The position numbers were made by a program, and so were the translations under genes. A model generated the notes under the pieces. It had not been told where the DNA came from. It made no database searches and saw only the letters and a list, made by a program, of their open reading frames with translations. This document shows, piece after piece, positions 17,419 to 25,785 of a stretch of DNA of 44,440 nt. Numbering within the stretch: the first letter of the stretch is position 1; each line of letters begins with the position of its first letter. This DNA comes from Woeseiaceae bacterium (GTDB lineage: Bacteria; Pseudomonadota; Gammaproteobacteria; Steroidobacterales; Woeseiaceae), in the NCBI GenBank assembly GCA_021773055.1, contig JAJFKV010000036.1, forward strand, positions 1-44,440, read 5' to 3'.

Positions 17419-18270
17419 CTACTCGAGCCCGGCCAGAAATTCACGGCGCCACTGCTCCGCTTTCTCTACCTGGTTGAAACAATAGATGTGATGCCCTCGA
17501 ATGCCGAGTTCAGGTTCTGCCAGGTACGGCGCCAGCTCAATGAGTAAGTCATCCGGGCGATAGTCTTTGCTCATCAGTAACCGCGCCGCGATCTTGCCGT
17601 GATTCTTCAGGTACCGCAGTGAGTTGCCAACGCCGATTCGCAACGATGTCGTCATGAGTGACGCCCGGTTCGACGCGCTCGGCAATCCCAGCCAGACCGG
17701 CAGCTTTATACCCGTTGTACGAATGCCGCGGACCCATTTGCCGAGAAGGCCTGCGTCAAAGCACATTTGCGTCACGATGTAGTTGGAGTATTCCTGCTTT
17801 AGTTGCATTTCCTCGAACAACACTTCATCGCTGACAGCCGGGTGTCCTTCCGGGTGGCCGGCGATACCGATCTCTGTGAAGCGATGATCAAAGTCGGCGA
17901 TATCGCGCAACAGTTCCAGCGCTTTCGAATACTCTCCAACAGGCCTCGGTGCATCACCGCCCGGAACGAAAATACTGATGATCGGCAAGTCGTCAAGATG
18001 CGCCATGATCTCGCCGAGATGTGTTTTGTTCTTCACCATTCTGGCAGCGATATGAGGAACAATCTTGAAGCCACGATTCGCCAGCCGTTCTGACATGTCC
18101 AGAGTTTCTTCAACACCTTTCGCGGGTGAGCAGGTCACAGCAACATAGGATCCCGGTTCCAGTGCATCCAGCCTGGTCTCGATAGTCGCAGTTGGAAAAA
18201 TCTCCATGTAGGCCTCGTGCACCGATGTGGCGAGAGCGCGCCTTGCTGCATCTGAGATCGCGGCTTTCAT
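17419..18270 (-). CDS. MetF-like methylenetetrahydrofolate reductase
   Basis: 283 residues of the MTHFR superfamily. Landmarks are 'YVAVTCSPAKGVEETLDMSE' near the start, 'GIAGHPEGHP' (about 136-145) and 'NYIVTQMCFDAGLL' (about 162-175). It probably runs oxidatively here, turning methyl-THF from the corrinoid pathway into methylene-THF. It overlaps the stop of the activase gene by 4 bp. Its RBS (AAGGAGGGGG) lies inside the codons for the activase's Arg/Gly tail. It looks like a pathway-dedicated copy rather than the biosynthetic metF. Confidence 0.88.
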   Translation of the reverse strand: MKAAISDAARRALATSVHEAYMEIFPTATIETRLDALEPGSYVAVTCSPAKGVEETLDMSERLANRGFKIVPHIAARMVKNKTHLGEIMAHLDDLPIISIFVPGGDAPRPVGEYSKALELLRDIADFDHRFTEIGIAGHPEGHPAVSDEVLFEEMQLKQEYSNYIVTQMCFDAGLLGKWVRGIRTTGIKLPVWLGLPSASNRASLMTTSLRIGVGNSLRYLKNHGKIAARLLMSKDYRPDDLLIELAPYLAEPELGIRGHHIYCFNQVEKAEQWRREFLAGLE

Positions 18271-20243
18271 CGCCCCCTCCTTGCACCACGCCGACCGCGG
18301 CGTGCCCGGGACTTTCCAGCGCTCGAGTCGGCATTGGGAATCGACATGGATGCGACAAAATGTTCCTGAAAACGCGGCTCGATCGCCGTTTCAATCTTCT
18401 CGACCTTACGAACTTCAGTCTCAATACGGTCCCTTGATTGCCGGTCGAGCAAAGTGATTCGCGCTCCGGTACCGGCGGCATTTCCAGCGGACGAGACGTG
18501 CTGCAAATCGCATTCAGGAATCAGCCCGAGAACCATCGCGTATTTCACGTCGATGTGCGCACCGAATGCACCAGCAAGCCGGATGCGATCGACTTTGTCG
18601 ACACCGTAGCGTTCCATCAACAGCATCGCGCCGGCATGCAATGCAGCTTTGGCCAGTTGAATCGCCCGAACATCGTTTTGTGTAATGCGAATATCCGGTT
18701 TACCGGCATGCAACACGTAGGCGAAGGTGCGTTCGTCCACGACGACATGGGAAGACTCGATACTTTCGTGCAGCCCAAGTTTGCCATCCGGACTGAGCAC
18801 ACCTGCCAGAAACATCTCGGCAACAACTTCAATAATTCCCGACCCGCAAATTCCGGTGATGCCGCTGGCGCTTGTCTGCTCGGCAAAGTCAGGCTCATCC
18901 GACCACAAATCGCAACCTATGACTTTGAACTTCGGTTCGAGCGTCGCCTTATCAATCCGCACGCGCTCGATCGCACCGGGTGCAGCGCGTTGGCCTGCGC
19001 TAATTTGTGCGCCCTCAAAGGCCGGTCCCGTTGGGCTCGATGCGGCGAGTATGCGCTGCTTGTTACCAAGCAGCAGTTCAGCATTGGTGCCAACATCGAC
19101 AATTAAGGAAACTTCATCGCGATCAAATGGCGCCTCGGCCAGCAATACTCCAGCTGCATCGGCACCGACATGACCGGCGATGCACGGCAGTGCATAGACA
19201 TAGCCGCCTGGATTGATATTGATATCGATCGTCGATGCCATGACGTCAACGCTGCTGTCGGTCGTCAGCGCAAACGGTGCTGTACCCAGTTCCACGGGGT
19301 TCAAGCCCAGCGCGAGGTGCTGCATGATCGGATTACCGACGATCGTCATCTCCATGACATCGGCAACATCCAGTCCGGCTTCAAGTACAACTTCGCGCAC
19401 CAGCGCGTTGATCGCTTTTCGAACTGATGTGATCAGATCAGCTTCACCGCCCGCATTCATCATGATGTAGGAAACGCGACTCATCAGATCTTCGCCGAAA
19501 CGAATTTGCGGATTCATCACCCCGGCGCTGGCCAGTACGTCTCCGCTGGACAGGTCACAAAGGTGCGCAGCGATTGTCGTAGAACCGACATCTACTGCCA
19601 CACCGTATAAGCTTTCCTTGAGACCGGGCCAGACCGCAACGATTCGCTCACGATTGCGGATCGCCACCGTTACTTGCCGTTGCTTATTTTTGAGAGCGGC
19701 TTGCAAGGTTTGTACGACGACCAGCTCACAAGACAGTTTCGACAGTTGCCATTGCTCCTCTAATGCCTGCCGCAATCGTTCCATATCACCGATGGACTCA
19801 TGAATTTGTGGTTCTGCTACTTCGACGAAGTAGGCATGCACGATTGGATCGATGGAAATATCGTGTGCTTCGTGCGGTTTACGAACAAGCTGCTGATGCA
19901 CTTGTGAGCTAGCCGGGACGTCGATGACGACGTCATCCTGCAGCAAGGTCTGGCAACTCAAGCGGCGGCCGGCAGCGATCCCGCGGCGTTCGTCAAAACG
20001 ATGTTCGGCCTCACCGGCAGCGCTGACGCTCAACGTCGTCGAAGAAATGCCATGCTTGGCAAACTCGCCTTCTGCAACTTCGACCTGACAACGTCCGCAG
20101 ATGGCACGGCCACCGCAAACAGAGTCGATATCAACACCGAGACTGCGCGCCGCCTGCAGGACGGGCGTCAAACGCGGAAATCGACCGCGCTTGCCCGACG
20201 GCATAAAGACAACCAGTGCATCATTTTTCTCCGGCGTGCTCAT
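18267..20243 (-). CDS. RamA-like reductive activase of corrinoid protein (2Fe-2S ferredoxin plus ASKHA/DUF4445)
   Basis: 658 residues. The N-terminal ferredoxin-like domain has cysteines at 43, 49, 52 and 97 (C-x5-C-x2-C...C), the plant-type 2Fe-2S pattern. The large C-terminal ASKHA ATPase domain begins near 'YGVAVDVGSTTIAAHL' (about 213-228) and includes 'LIVDVGTNAELLLGNK' and 'GICGSGIIEV'. Such proteins reduce accidentally oxidised Co(II) corrinoid back to Co(I) using ATP. The last about 17 residues form a basic tail (SRARRGRRGARRGR). It lies 15 bp after the pterin methyltransferase gene. Confidence 0.92.
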   Translation of the reverse strand: MSTPEKNDALVVFMPSGKRGRFPRLTPVLQAARSLGVDIDSVCGGRAICGRCQVEVAEGEFAKHGISSTTLSVSAAGEAEHRFDERRGIAAGRRLSCQTLLQDDVVIDVPASSQVHQQLVRKPHEAHDISIDPIVHAYFVEVAEPQIHESIGDMERLRQALEEQWQLSKLSCELVVVQTLQAALKNKQRQVTVAIRNRERIVAVWPGLKESLYGVAVDVGSTTIAAHLCDLSSGDVLASAGVMNPQIRFGEDLMSRVSYIMMNAGGEADLITSVRKAINALVREVVLEAGLDVADVMEMTIVGNPIMQHLALGLNPVELGTAPFALTTDSSVDVMASTIDININPGGYVYALPCIAGHVGADAAGVLLAEAPFDRDEVSLIVDVGTNAELLLGNKQRILAASSPTGPAFEGAQISAGQRAAPGAIERVRIDKATLEPKFKVIGCDLWSDEPDFAEQTSASGITGICGSGIIEVVAEMFLAGVLSPDGKLGLHESIESSHVVVDERTFAYVLHAGKPDIRITQNDVRAIQLAKAALHAGAMLLMERYGVDKVDRIRLAGAFGAHIDVKYAMVLGLIPECDLQHVSSAGNAAGTGARITLLDRQSRDRIETEVRKVEKIETAIEPRFQEHFVASMSIPNADSSAGKSRARRGRRGARRGR

Positions 20244-20258
20244 TCGGTATTCGGCTTC

Positions 20259-21158
20259 CTAGCTACGGCCACGACGACCACCGCGTCGCCCTCGGCGTGC
20301 GCGAGTCTCGGCGTTCGGATCGCGATTTGCTGCGATCCAGTTGGCGCATTCTGCGTCGTGGCCCATAACCACATCTGCACCGCGGACAGACTGCATGATC
20401 TCGCCATGCAAGGGATTAGTGATGGCCGATGTCATGCCACCGGCTATCGCCATACTGATGAACGCGGTATTCAAACCATTCCTGTTCGGTAGCCCGAAAC
20501 TCAGGTTCGAAGCACCGCAAGTCGTATTCACCTTGAGTTCGTTGCGGAGCCTGTGCACCAGCTCCATCACTTGCCGACCGGATGAATTGATAGCGCCAAT
20601 TGGCATGACCAGTGGGTCGACCACAACATCACTCACGGGAATACCGTGGTCCTGCGCGCGCTCGACAATCTTCCGGGCGACGTCAAAGCGAACATTGATG
20701 TCCTCGGAGATGCCGCTGTCATCATTCGAAATTGCGATGACTGCACAGCCGTATTTTTTTACCAGCGGTAACACCGCTTCAAGTCGCTCGTCCTCCCCGG
20801 TCACGGAATTGAGTAGCGCCTTGCCTTCATACGCCTCAAGACCGGCCTCCAGTGCCGCGACAATCGACGAATCGATACACAACGGCACGTCGGTGATCGA
20901 CTGCACGAGCTTGATGCTCTCCGCGAGGATAGCTGGCTCATCGGCCAGCGGGATGCCTGCGTTGACATCGAGAACCTGAGCGCCAGCAGCAACCTGCGCT
21001 AGTGCATCGGCTTCGACCCGACTGTAATCACCGTTCTTCATTTCCTCGGCAAGCAGCTTGCGACCGGTCGGGTTGATACGCTCGCCGATGACTATAAATG
21101 GCCGCTCAAAACCAATGACCACCTCCTTCGACATCGAGCTGATAACTGTATCCGTCAT
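20259..21158 (-). CDS. Pterin-dependent methyltransferase (MtrH/AcsE-like), methylcorrinoid:THF
   Basis: 299 residues with a dihydropteroate-synthase-like TIM barrel. Landmarks: 'GERINPTGRKLLAEEM', 'AGAQVLDVNAGIP', 'PLCIDSS', 'LLNSVTGE', 'AISNDDSGI' and 'TTCGASNLSFGLPNR'. Family members move a methyl group between a corrinoid protein and tetrahydrofolate or tetrahydromethanopterin; here methyl-corrinoid to THF is the logical direction (MtgA-like). The C-terminus ends in TRARRGRRGGRRGRS, a basic tail not part of the catalytic barrel. It overlaps the upstream small gene by 4 bp. Confidence 0.9.
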   Translation of the reverse strand: MTDTVISSMSKEVVIGFERPFIVIGERINPTGRKLLAEEMKNGDYSRVEADALAQVAAGAQVLDVNAGIPLADEPAILAESIKLVQSITDVPLCIDSSIVAALEAGLEAYEGKALLNSVTGEDERLEAVLPLVKKYGCAVIAISNDDSGISEDINVRFDVARKIVERAQDHGIPVSDVVVDPLVMPIGAINSSGRQVMELVHRLRNELKVNTTCGASNLSFGLPNRNGLNTAFISMAIAGGMTSAITNPLHGEIMQSVRGADVVMGHDAECANWIAANRDPNAETRARRGRRGGRRGRS

Positions 21159-21469
21159 GCTGTGCTTCCTTTTTCGACGATGCCTCCTGCTTTCACAACG
21201 GCCTCCAGAAACTCCTCACCAAACTGGCTTTCCAGTGCCACGACACGTTCATTAACCAGCACTTCAAGATCGCCACAGACGTCCTCTGACTCGCGTCGCC
21301 AGTCCTCGAGATAAGCATCGCTTGAGCCCCGTCCGGCGCGCATTGCCGCACGGTCAATAGCCTTTGCAAAACGTGGTGCCAATTCCTTCTTCACACCGTT
21401 CTTACGTCCGGCACGCCCAACCACCTGGGCCGGAATATCCCGCCAGTAAATGCAAATCAGTTTCGCCAT
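21155..21469 (-). CDS. Small 'virulence factor' family protein (PF13769-like)
   Basis: 104 residues. The N-terminus 'LICIYWRDIPAQVVGRAGRK' and the following 'RFAKAIDRAAMRAGRGSSDAYL' fit a family annotated only as 'virulence factor'. That name is historical and says nothing about activity. Soluble, no signal peptide, one cysteine in each half (C6, C65). It overlaps DUF1638 by 13 bp and the pterin methyltransferase by 4 bp, so it is locked into the corrinoid operon. An accessory role in methyl transfer or folate chemistry is inferred from context only. Confidence 0.8.
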   Translation of the reverse strand: MAKLICIYWRDIPAQVVGRAGRKNGVKKELAPRFAKAIDRAAMRAGRGSSDAYLEDWRRESEDVCGDLEVLVNERVVALESQFGEEFLEAVVKAGGIVEKGSTA

Positions 21470-22059
21470 TCGATTATTTTCTCCGTGAAGCTTTCTGCTA
21501 AGGGCATTAGCCCCGTGTGTTTGTGCTGGAACTCAAGACCGAGAAAACTGGCATGCCCTCTCGCTGCTGTTACGAGCTCTTGTGATTTCGTCTGCGACAA
21601 GAAGCAGAGACGCCGATAATTACCAAAATAGGTGGACATCAATTCCGGATGCCTATCGAGCCCCAGCCCCGACTTTATCAACCGATCAAAATGGCGCGTC
21701 AGGAAATCCGTCAAATAAAAGGTGCCCGGTTCCTCGTCTGCCAGTTTTGCAAATGTGTCGGCGCCCGCAAAAAACTCGTAGCAGTGGGCGCCTGGTAATC
21801 GCTCAATGTTGTAGTCCGCGAGCACTGCATCGAGCTTACCTCCGGTGCCGCAGTCGGCATAAGCGACAAATATGTGCTCGAAAACCGGCCGCTGCCTTTC
21901 AATTTCCTCCCGGACCGCAGCCGGAATTTTTTCGGGGCGGTTGTGGAACTCGGCGGGCAAACACTGGATCCTGATGTGTGACCAGCTGTTAAGTTTCTTG
22001 ATGGCGACGATCTCTTTCGCCAGCGCACCGCACCCTATGATTAAGACCGTCTCCTTCAT
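21457..22059 (-). CDS. DUF1638 family protein
   Basis: 200 residues, soluble. Conserved-looking elements are 'IIGCGALAKEI' near the N-terminus, 'YADCGTGGKLD' (about 67-77) and 'HCYEFFAG' (about 92-99), with cysteines that could bind metal or cofactor. DUF1638 proteins commonly occur beside MttB-type methyltransferase genes, but their function has not been established as far as I know. Second gene of the operon, 31 bp after the corrinoid protein gene. Confidence 0.85.
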   Translation of the reverse strand: MKETVLIIGCGALAKEIVAIKKLNSWSHIRIQCLPAEFHNRPEKIPAAVREEIERQRPVFEHIFVAYADCGTGGKLDAVLADYNIERLPGAHCYEFFAGADTFAKLADEEPGTFYLTDFLTRHFDRLIKSGLGLDRHPELMSTYFGNYRRLCFLSQTKSQELVTAARGHASFLGLEFQHKHTGLMPLAESFTEKIIEWRN

Positions 22060-22090
22060 CGCATGATTTGAGAGCGCGGCATAACGGGAC

Positions 22091-22792
22091 TCAGGAGGCG
22101 CGTTGTTCGTGAACGAGTTTCTTGGCTATCTCGACGGCGGTAGCGGCATCGCGACAGTACGCGTCCGCGCCTACAGCGGTACCAAATTCCTCGTTAAGCG
22201 GAGCGCCACCAACCAACACGATGTAGTCATCACGGATGCCCTCCTCTATCAACGCATCGACAACAACCTTCATGTACGGCATCGTAGTTGTCAGCAACGC
22301 GGACATGCCCAGTATGTTTGGCCGGTGTTCCTTTAGCGCTGCTATATAAGTGTCGACGTCTGTATTAATGCCAAGGTCGACGACCTCAAAGCCGGCCCCT
22401 TCCATCATCATGCCGACAAGGTTCTTGCCGATATCGTGAATGTCGCCTTTGACCGTTCCGATGACGAGCTTGCCAACAGGCTCTTCGCCTGCCGCAGAAA
22501 GAATTGGCTGCAGGATAGCCATACCAGCTTTCATCGCGTTTGCGGCCAGTAGCACTTCCGGGACAAAAAGGATGCCATCACGAAAATCGACACCGACGAT
22601 ATTCATGCCACCGACTAATGCGTCGTCGAGTACTTTCTTCGCATTCCAGCCACGCTCCAGAAGAATCTGCGTCCCTTCCGCGATCTCATCAGCCAGACCG
22701 TCGTAGAGATCGTCGAACATCTGCTCAACAAGCTCGCTGTCGGACAACTCCGACAATACGATATCTTCGTTCTGCTCTTCTTCCTGCGACAT
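22091..22792 (-). CDS. MttC/MtgC-like corrinoid (B12-binding) protein
   Basis: 233 residues. A helical methionine-synthase-like cap domain (about 20-100) precedes a Rossmann B12-binding domain. The lower-ligand motif D117-x-H119-x-x-G122 is in 'VKGDIHDIGKNL', followed by 'GFEVVDLGINT' and 'VLVGGAPLNEEF', where the usual Ser/Gly motifs occur. It shuttles methyl groups from the MttB proteins to the pterin methyltransferase. It is the first gene of the operon. An acidic N-terminal leader (EEEQNED) is present. Confidence 0.95.
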   Translation of the reverse strand: MSQEEEQNEDIVLSELSDSELVEQMFDDLYDGLADEIAEGTQILLERGWNAKKVLDDALVGGMNIVGVDFRDGILFVPEVLLAANAMKAGMAILQPILSAAGEEPVGKLVIGTVKGDIHDIGKNLVGMMMEGAGFEVVDLGINTDVDTYIAALKEHRPNILGMSALLTTTMPYMKVVVDALIEEGIRDDYIVLVGGAPLNEEFGTAVGADAYCRDAATAVEIAKKLVHEQRAS

Positions 22793-23015
22793 AGACTGAG
22801 TCCGCTAACCGTTCTTAATGATTGAATTGACTGGGAATATTACCTTTTCACTAGCCTGTTGAACCAGATCAGGTTCCACAATATGGAACTCGCCTGAGTA
22901 TTTCGCCGAATTTTCTTCATGCGGTCAAGCACTTACGAGTCATCCTGCAATAAAATGAGCTGTGTTGAATATGCCAATTTGGCAGTGCCAAGCGCGAGGC
23001 TGCAATTTACGGCAA
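22793..23015 (-). promoter_or_regulatory. Leader/promoter region of the corrinoid operon with nested dyads
   Basis: 223 bp without a gene. Two overlapping inverted repeats occur: GAACC-N6-GGTTC (22861-22876) and GTTCC-N7-GGAAC (22873-22889). Such dyads are candidate operator sites for the operon transcribed leftward. No TATAAT/TTGACA pair stood out, and no B12 riboswitch could be recognised by eye. Confidence 0.4.
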
Positions 23016-24392
23016 TTAGGTACTAGCCTGTATGTCCAGTGCAACCATCTTGATCCTGCCAAGAAAGTCCGCCAGATCATCAGGGCCTAATTCCGGGTTC
23101 ACAACGACCATGCGAATAAAGTGCTGGCTATTGAACGTGCCATGTCCAATCTTGCCGAGGCCACGTTTATCCAGGGTAGAACAAATAGCGTCGCTGGCGA
23201 CGCCGCGATACTTGAAGCACACATTGAGTAAGGCAGGTTCGAGAATCAATTCGAAAGCAGCGTCGGCATTGATCATGGCAACGAGTTCATCACGCAACAG
23301 AAACTGTTCTTCCAAACGTTTTTCAAAACCCAGGTTTCCCAACTGCTTCCAAAGCGCCCAAAGCTTGAAACCATCATTGCGACGACCACACTGCAGTGAC
23401 TTCGTGCCGGGATTCAACTCGTCAGTTTCTTCCTGGAACAGGTAATCCGAAACCTCTGCAAAATTTTCAGCCAGAAGACCTCTCGTCTTACAAAGCAGCA
23501 TGGAACATGTGAGCGGCACACCCATCATCTTGTGCGGGTTCCAGCACACCGAATCGGCGAGCGATATGTCGGGCAGCAGCGCTGCCCTTTTCCTGCTCAT
23601 GAGTACGCTTGCCCCGTAGGAGCCGTCCACGTGTAACCAAAGCTTGTGGGCTTTGGCAACAGCGCTGAACGCCGTTACATCGTCAAATGCACCCAGCACG
23701 GTGGTGCCGGCGGTAAGATTGACGAAAAAGGGTGTGAAGCCGGCTGCCAGGTCCTTTCGCAACTGCTGGCTGAACTCATCGACCAGCATTTCACCACGAC
23801 TATTGACTGCAATCTCGCGAACATTTTTGCGGCCAATTCCGAGGACGCCGGCGTTCTTCTTGATGGAATAATGCCCTTGAGTCGACGTGTAAGCGACGTA
23901 GGTATTCGCGGCCAGTCCGTGATCGCGAATGTCCGGGTTTGTCGCATGACGAGCAAGGATCATTGCAACGAGGTTGCCCATTGAGCCGCCTGGACAAAAT
24001 GTACCCTCTCCATCAGCAAAGCCGATGATCTCACAGGCTTTTCGCAGCAACTCATGCTCGATAAGCACGTGTGGCCCGGCGACCTTGTAGGTGTACATCG
24101 AATTATTCATGCGGGCGACCATCATGTCGGCGAGCACAGCGAGGTCCTCCTTGCCGCCGAACAACTGGTTGAAGAAAATTCGGTTAGCCGTCTTCGGTGT
24201 TCTGATGACGATCGCTTTGAGAATGTCGAGCAGCTCGTCCTGCGACAACGGATCATCCTGGAGAGTCAATGGAACGCATTCTCGTATCGCCTCGGGAGAA
24301 TAGAACGTGCCATCAGCTTCCGAACTATCATAGGCATCAATGAGTGCCTGCAACTGATCCATGAAAGACTGCGATGTTGCCGGTGATCCCAC
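23016..24392 (-). CDS. Group II PLP-dependent decarboxylase (glutamate/aspartate/cysteine-sulfinate type)
   Basis: 458 residues, aminotransferase fold type I. The Schiff-base lysine is K288 in 'CWNPHKMMG'. D256 of 'HVDGSYG' should contact the PLP ring nitrogen. 'CPGGSMGN' (about 133-140) and 'TQGHYSIKK' (about 171-179) are group II decarboxylase landmarks. Candidate products are GABA, beta-alanine, hypotaurine or a similar amine; the substrate cannot be assigned. It lies 223 bp upstream of the corrinoid operon on the same strand, and co-regulation is possible but not shown. Confidence 0.88.
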   Translation of the reverse strand: MGSPATSQSFMDQLQALIDAYDSSEADGTFYSPEAIRECVPLTLQDDPLSQDELLDILKAIVIRTPKTANRIFFNQLFGGKEDLAVLADMMVARMNNSMYTYKVAGPHVLIEHELLRKACEIIGFADGEGTFCPGGSMGNLVAMILARHATNPDIRDHGLAANTYVAYTSTQGHYSIKKNAGVLGIGRKNVREIAVNSRGEMLVDEFSQQLRKDLAAGFTPFFVNLTAGTTVLGAFDDVTAFSAVAKAHKLWLHVDGSYGASVLMSRKRAALLPDISLADSVCWNPHKMMGVPLTCSMLLCKTRGLLAENFAEVSDYLFQEETDELNPGTKSLQCGRRNDGFKLWALWKQLGNLGFEKRLEEQFLLRDELVAMINADAAFELILEPALLNVCFKYRGVASDAICSTLDKRGLGKIGHGTFNSQHFIRMVVVNPELGPDDLADFLGRIKMVALDIQAST

Positions 24393-24561
24393 TAGTACGC
24401 CCTGTCTGTTCTGTCATCGAAAATCAGCTGAGCATTATTGCATGGCACACTCATATAGCCAGCCAAAACACCGCTGGCGAACGCACGTTCTGTCGATAAT
24501 GGAGTTGAGAATTGAGACCCGCGTACGGGCTGTCGAACGAACGTTAAGCCTACAATTCCTT

Positions 24562-25767
24562 ATGATCATTCGCTCAACAATCGTTTTTGCTCTGCTAGCC
24601 ACGCTGGTTGCCTGTAGCGGCGGGTCTGCTGCGCCATCGCTGCCGCCGGTGCCAGACCCGCCACCGGTGGGTCCCGTGCTCTTTCATTGCAGCAAGGATG
24701 CAGCATGCCCCGAATTGCTGGTTGTCGGCGACCCCTTCTCGGAAATCAACATGGCACCAGACCCATTTCGTGGTTACGGTGACCCCAGCCTTGAATACGA
24801 CGCATCAACGGACACGTTGTGGATGGCCTATAGCTGGCTAAATGTACAAATCAGCGATCCAACCCCTCCGGCCGTATTCGATCTCGGGGTGCGGACACAT
24901 CTGGCCCGGAGTGACGATGGTGGTAATTCCTTCACCTTCGTGCGTGCCGTGAACGACATGCAAATCGAAGCACATCCGGATACAGGCGTCCTGGGCTGGA
25001 GTACCCATGAAGTCCCTTCACTGCTGCGGGAAGCGGGTGGCGGGTGGCAAATGCTTTGGCTTAAGTACTTTAATCCGCTCGGCACTGTAACGGGAGTGGA
25101 TGAACGGCAGGAGTTCTTGTACTGGCGCTCAAGCGCCGCGGCACCCGAGCAGCTCGGCAACAGCAGCGAAGTTTGGGCAACTGCGCTCGAAGCATCCGCG
25201 AGCTGGGGCGCGCCGATCAGTTTTAACGATATACCCGAACTAGCGGACTGCGTTGTGCAAACCGAACCTGGCCTGTTTACGACCAACAACGAAACGTATC
25301 TCGCGACTTCCTGCCTGGTCACAGATGCCAATGGGCGGCGCCCCGACCTCGAGCGACTCGTCTTGCTGCGGCAAACCGCCAATGGCTACGCGTTCGTTGG
25401 CGATATTCTGGATGCACAGGACGCTGCCGATCTCGGGGCAGATGTTATCCAGCAAGCCGACATTACGATCGCGCGTGACGGCCGCGTTTTGCTCATCGTG
25501 ACACCCGTCATTCTGGATGCTGACCCATCGCACCAGGGATGCGTTGTGTTTGAGTTCGCTAACTTTCAAAGCGCAACGATCAGCAGAGATGCGGCGGGCC
25601 GCGCGATTCCACGGACAGTAATCACTGCCGACGGCAATGGTCTTGGCCCGGGTCTGTGTAGTTACGATGCCAACAGCGCCACGGGAGTTCTGCTCGTCAT
25701 AACGACCGTCACTCAAAACGGAACGGATGTCGAATTCTCGTTGCGAGCAACTGGCGTACACCCGTAA
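24562..25767 (+). CDS. Lipoprotein with Asp-box (BNR/sialidase-like) propeller features, function unknown
   Basis: The open frame extends upstream to 24361 over the start of the decarboxylase gene. ATG 24562 is chosen because it is followed directly by a lipoprotein signal with lipobox LVAC (Cys 17). The mature protein (402 residues in total) starts with a Pro-rich linker. Around residues 113-122 'ARSDDGGNSFTF' is an Asp-box, the S-x-D-x-G-x-[ST]-[WF] motif of sialidase-type beta-propellers. The rest resembles a propeller with paired Cys. No glycosidase active site could be recognised. An 18-bp gap to the next gene suggests co-transcription. Confidence 0.72.
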   Translation: MIIRSTIVFALLATLVACSGGSAAPSLPPVPDPPPVGPVLFHCSKDAACPELLVVGDPFSEINMAPDPFRGYGDPSLEYDASTDTLWMAYSWLNVQISDPTPPAVFDLGVRTHLARSDDGGNSFTFVRAVNDMQIEAHPDTGVLGWSTHEVPSLLREAGGGWQMLWLKYFNPLGTVTGVDERQEFLYWRSSAAAPEQLGNSSEVWATALEASASWGAPISFNDIPELADCVVQTEPGLFTTNNETYLATSCLVTDANGRRPDLERLVLLRQTANGYAFVGDILDAQDAADLGADVIQQADITIARDGRVLLIVTPVILDADPSHQGCVVFEFANFQSATISRDAAGRAIPRTVITADGNGLGPGLCSYDANSATGVLLVITTVTQNGTDVEFSLRATGVHP

Positions 25768-25785
25768 TTCACAACGGCAACTGAC

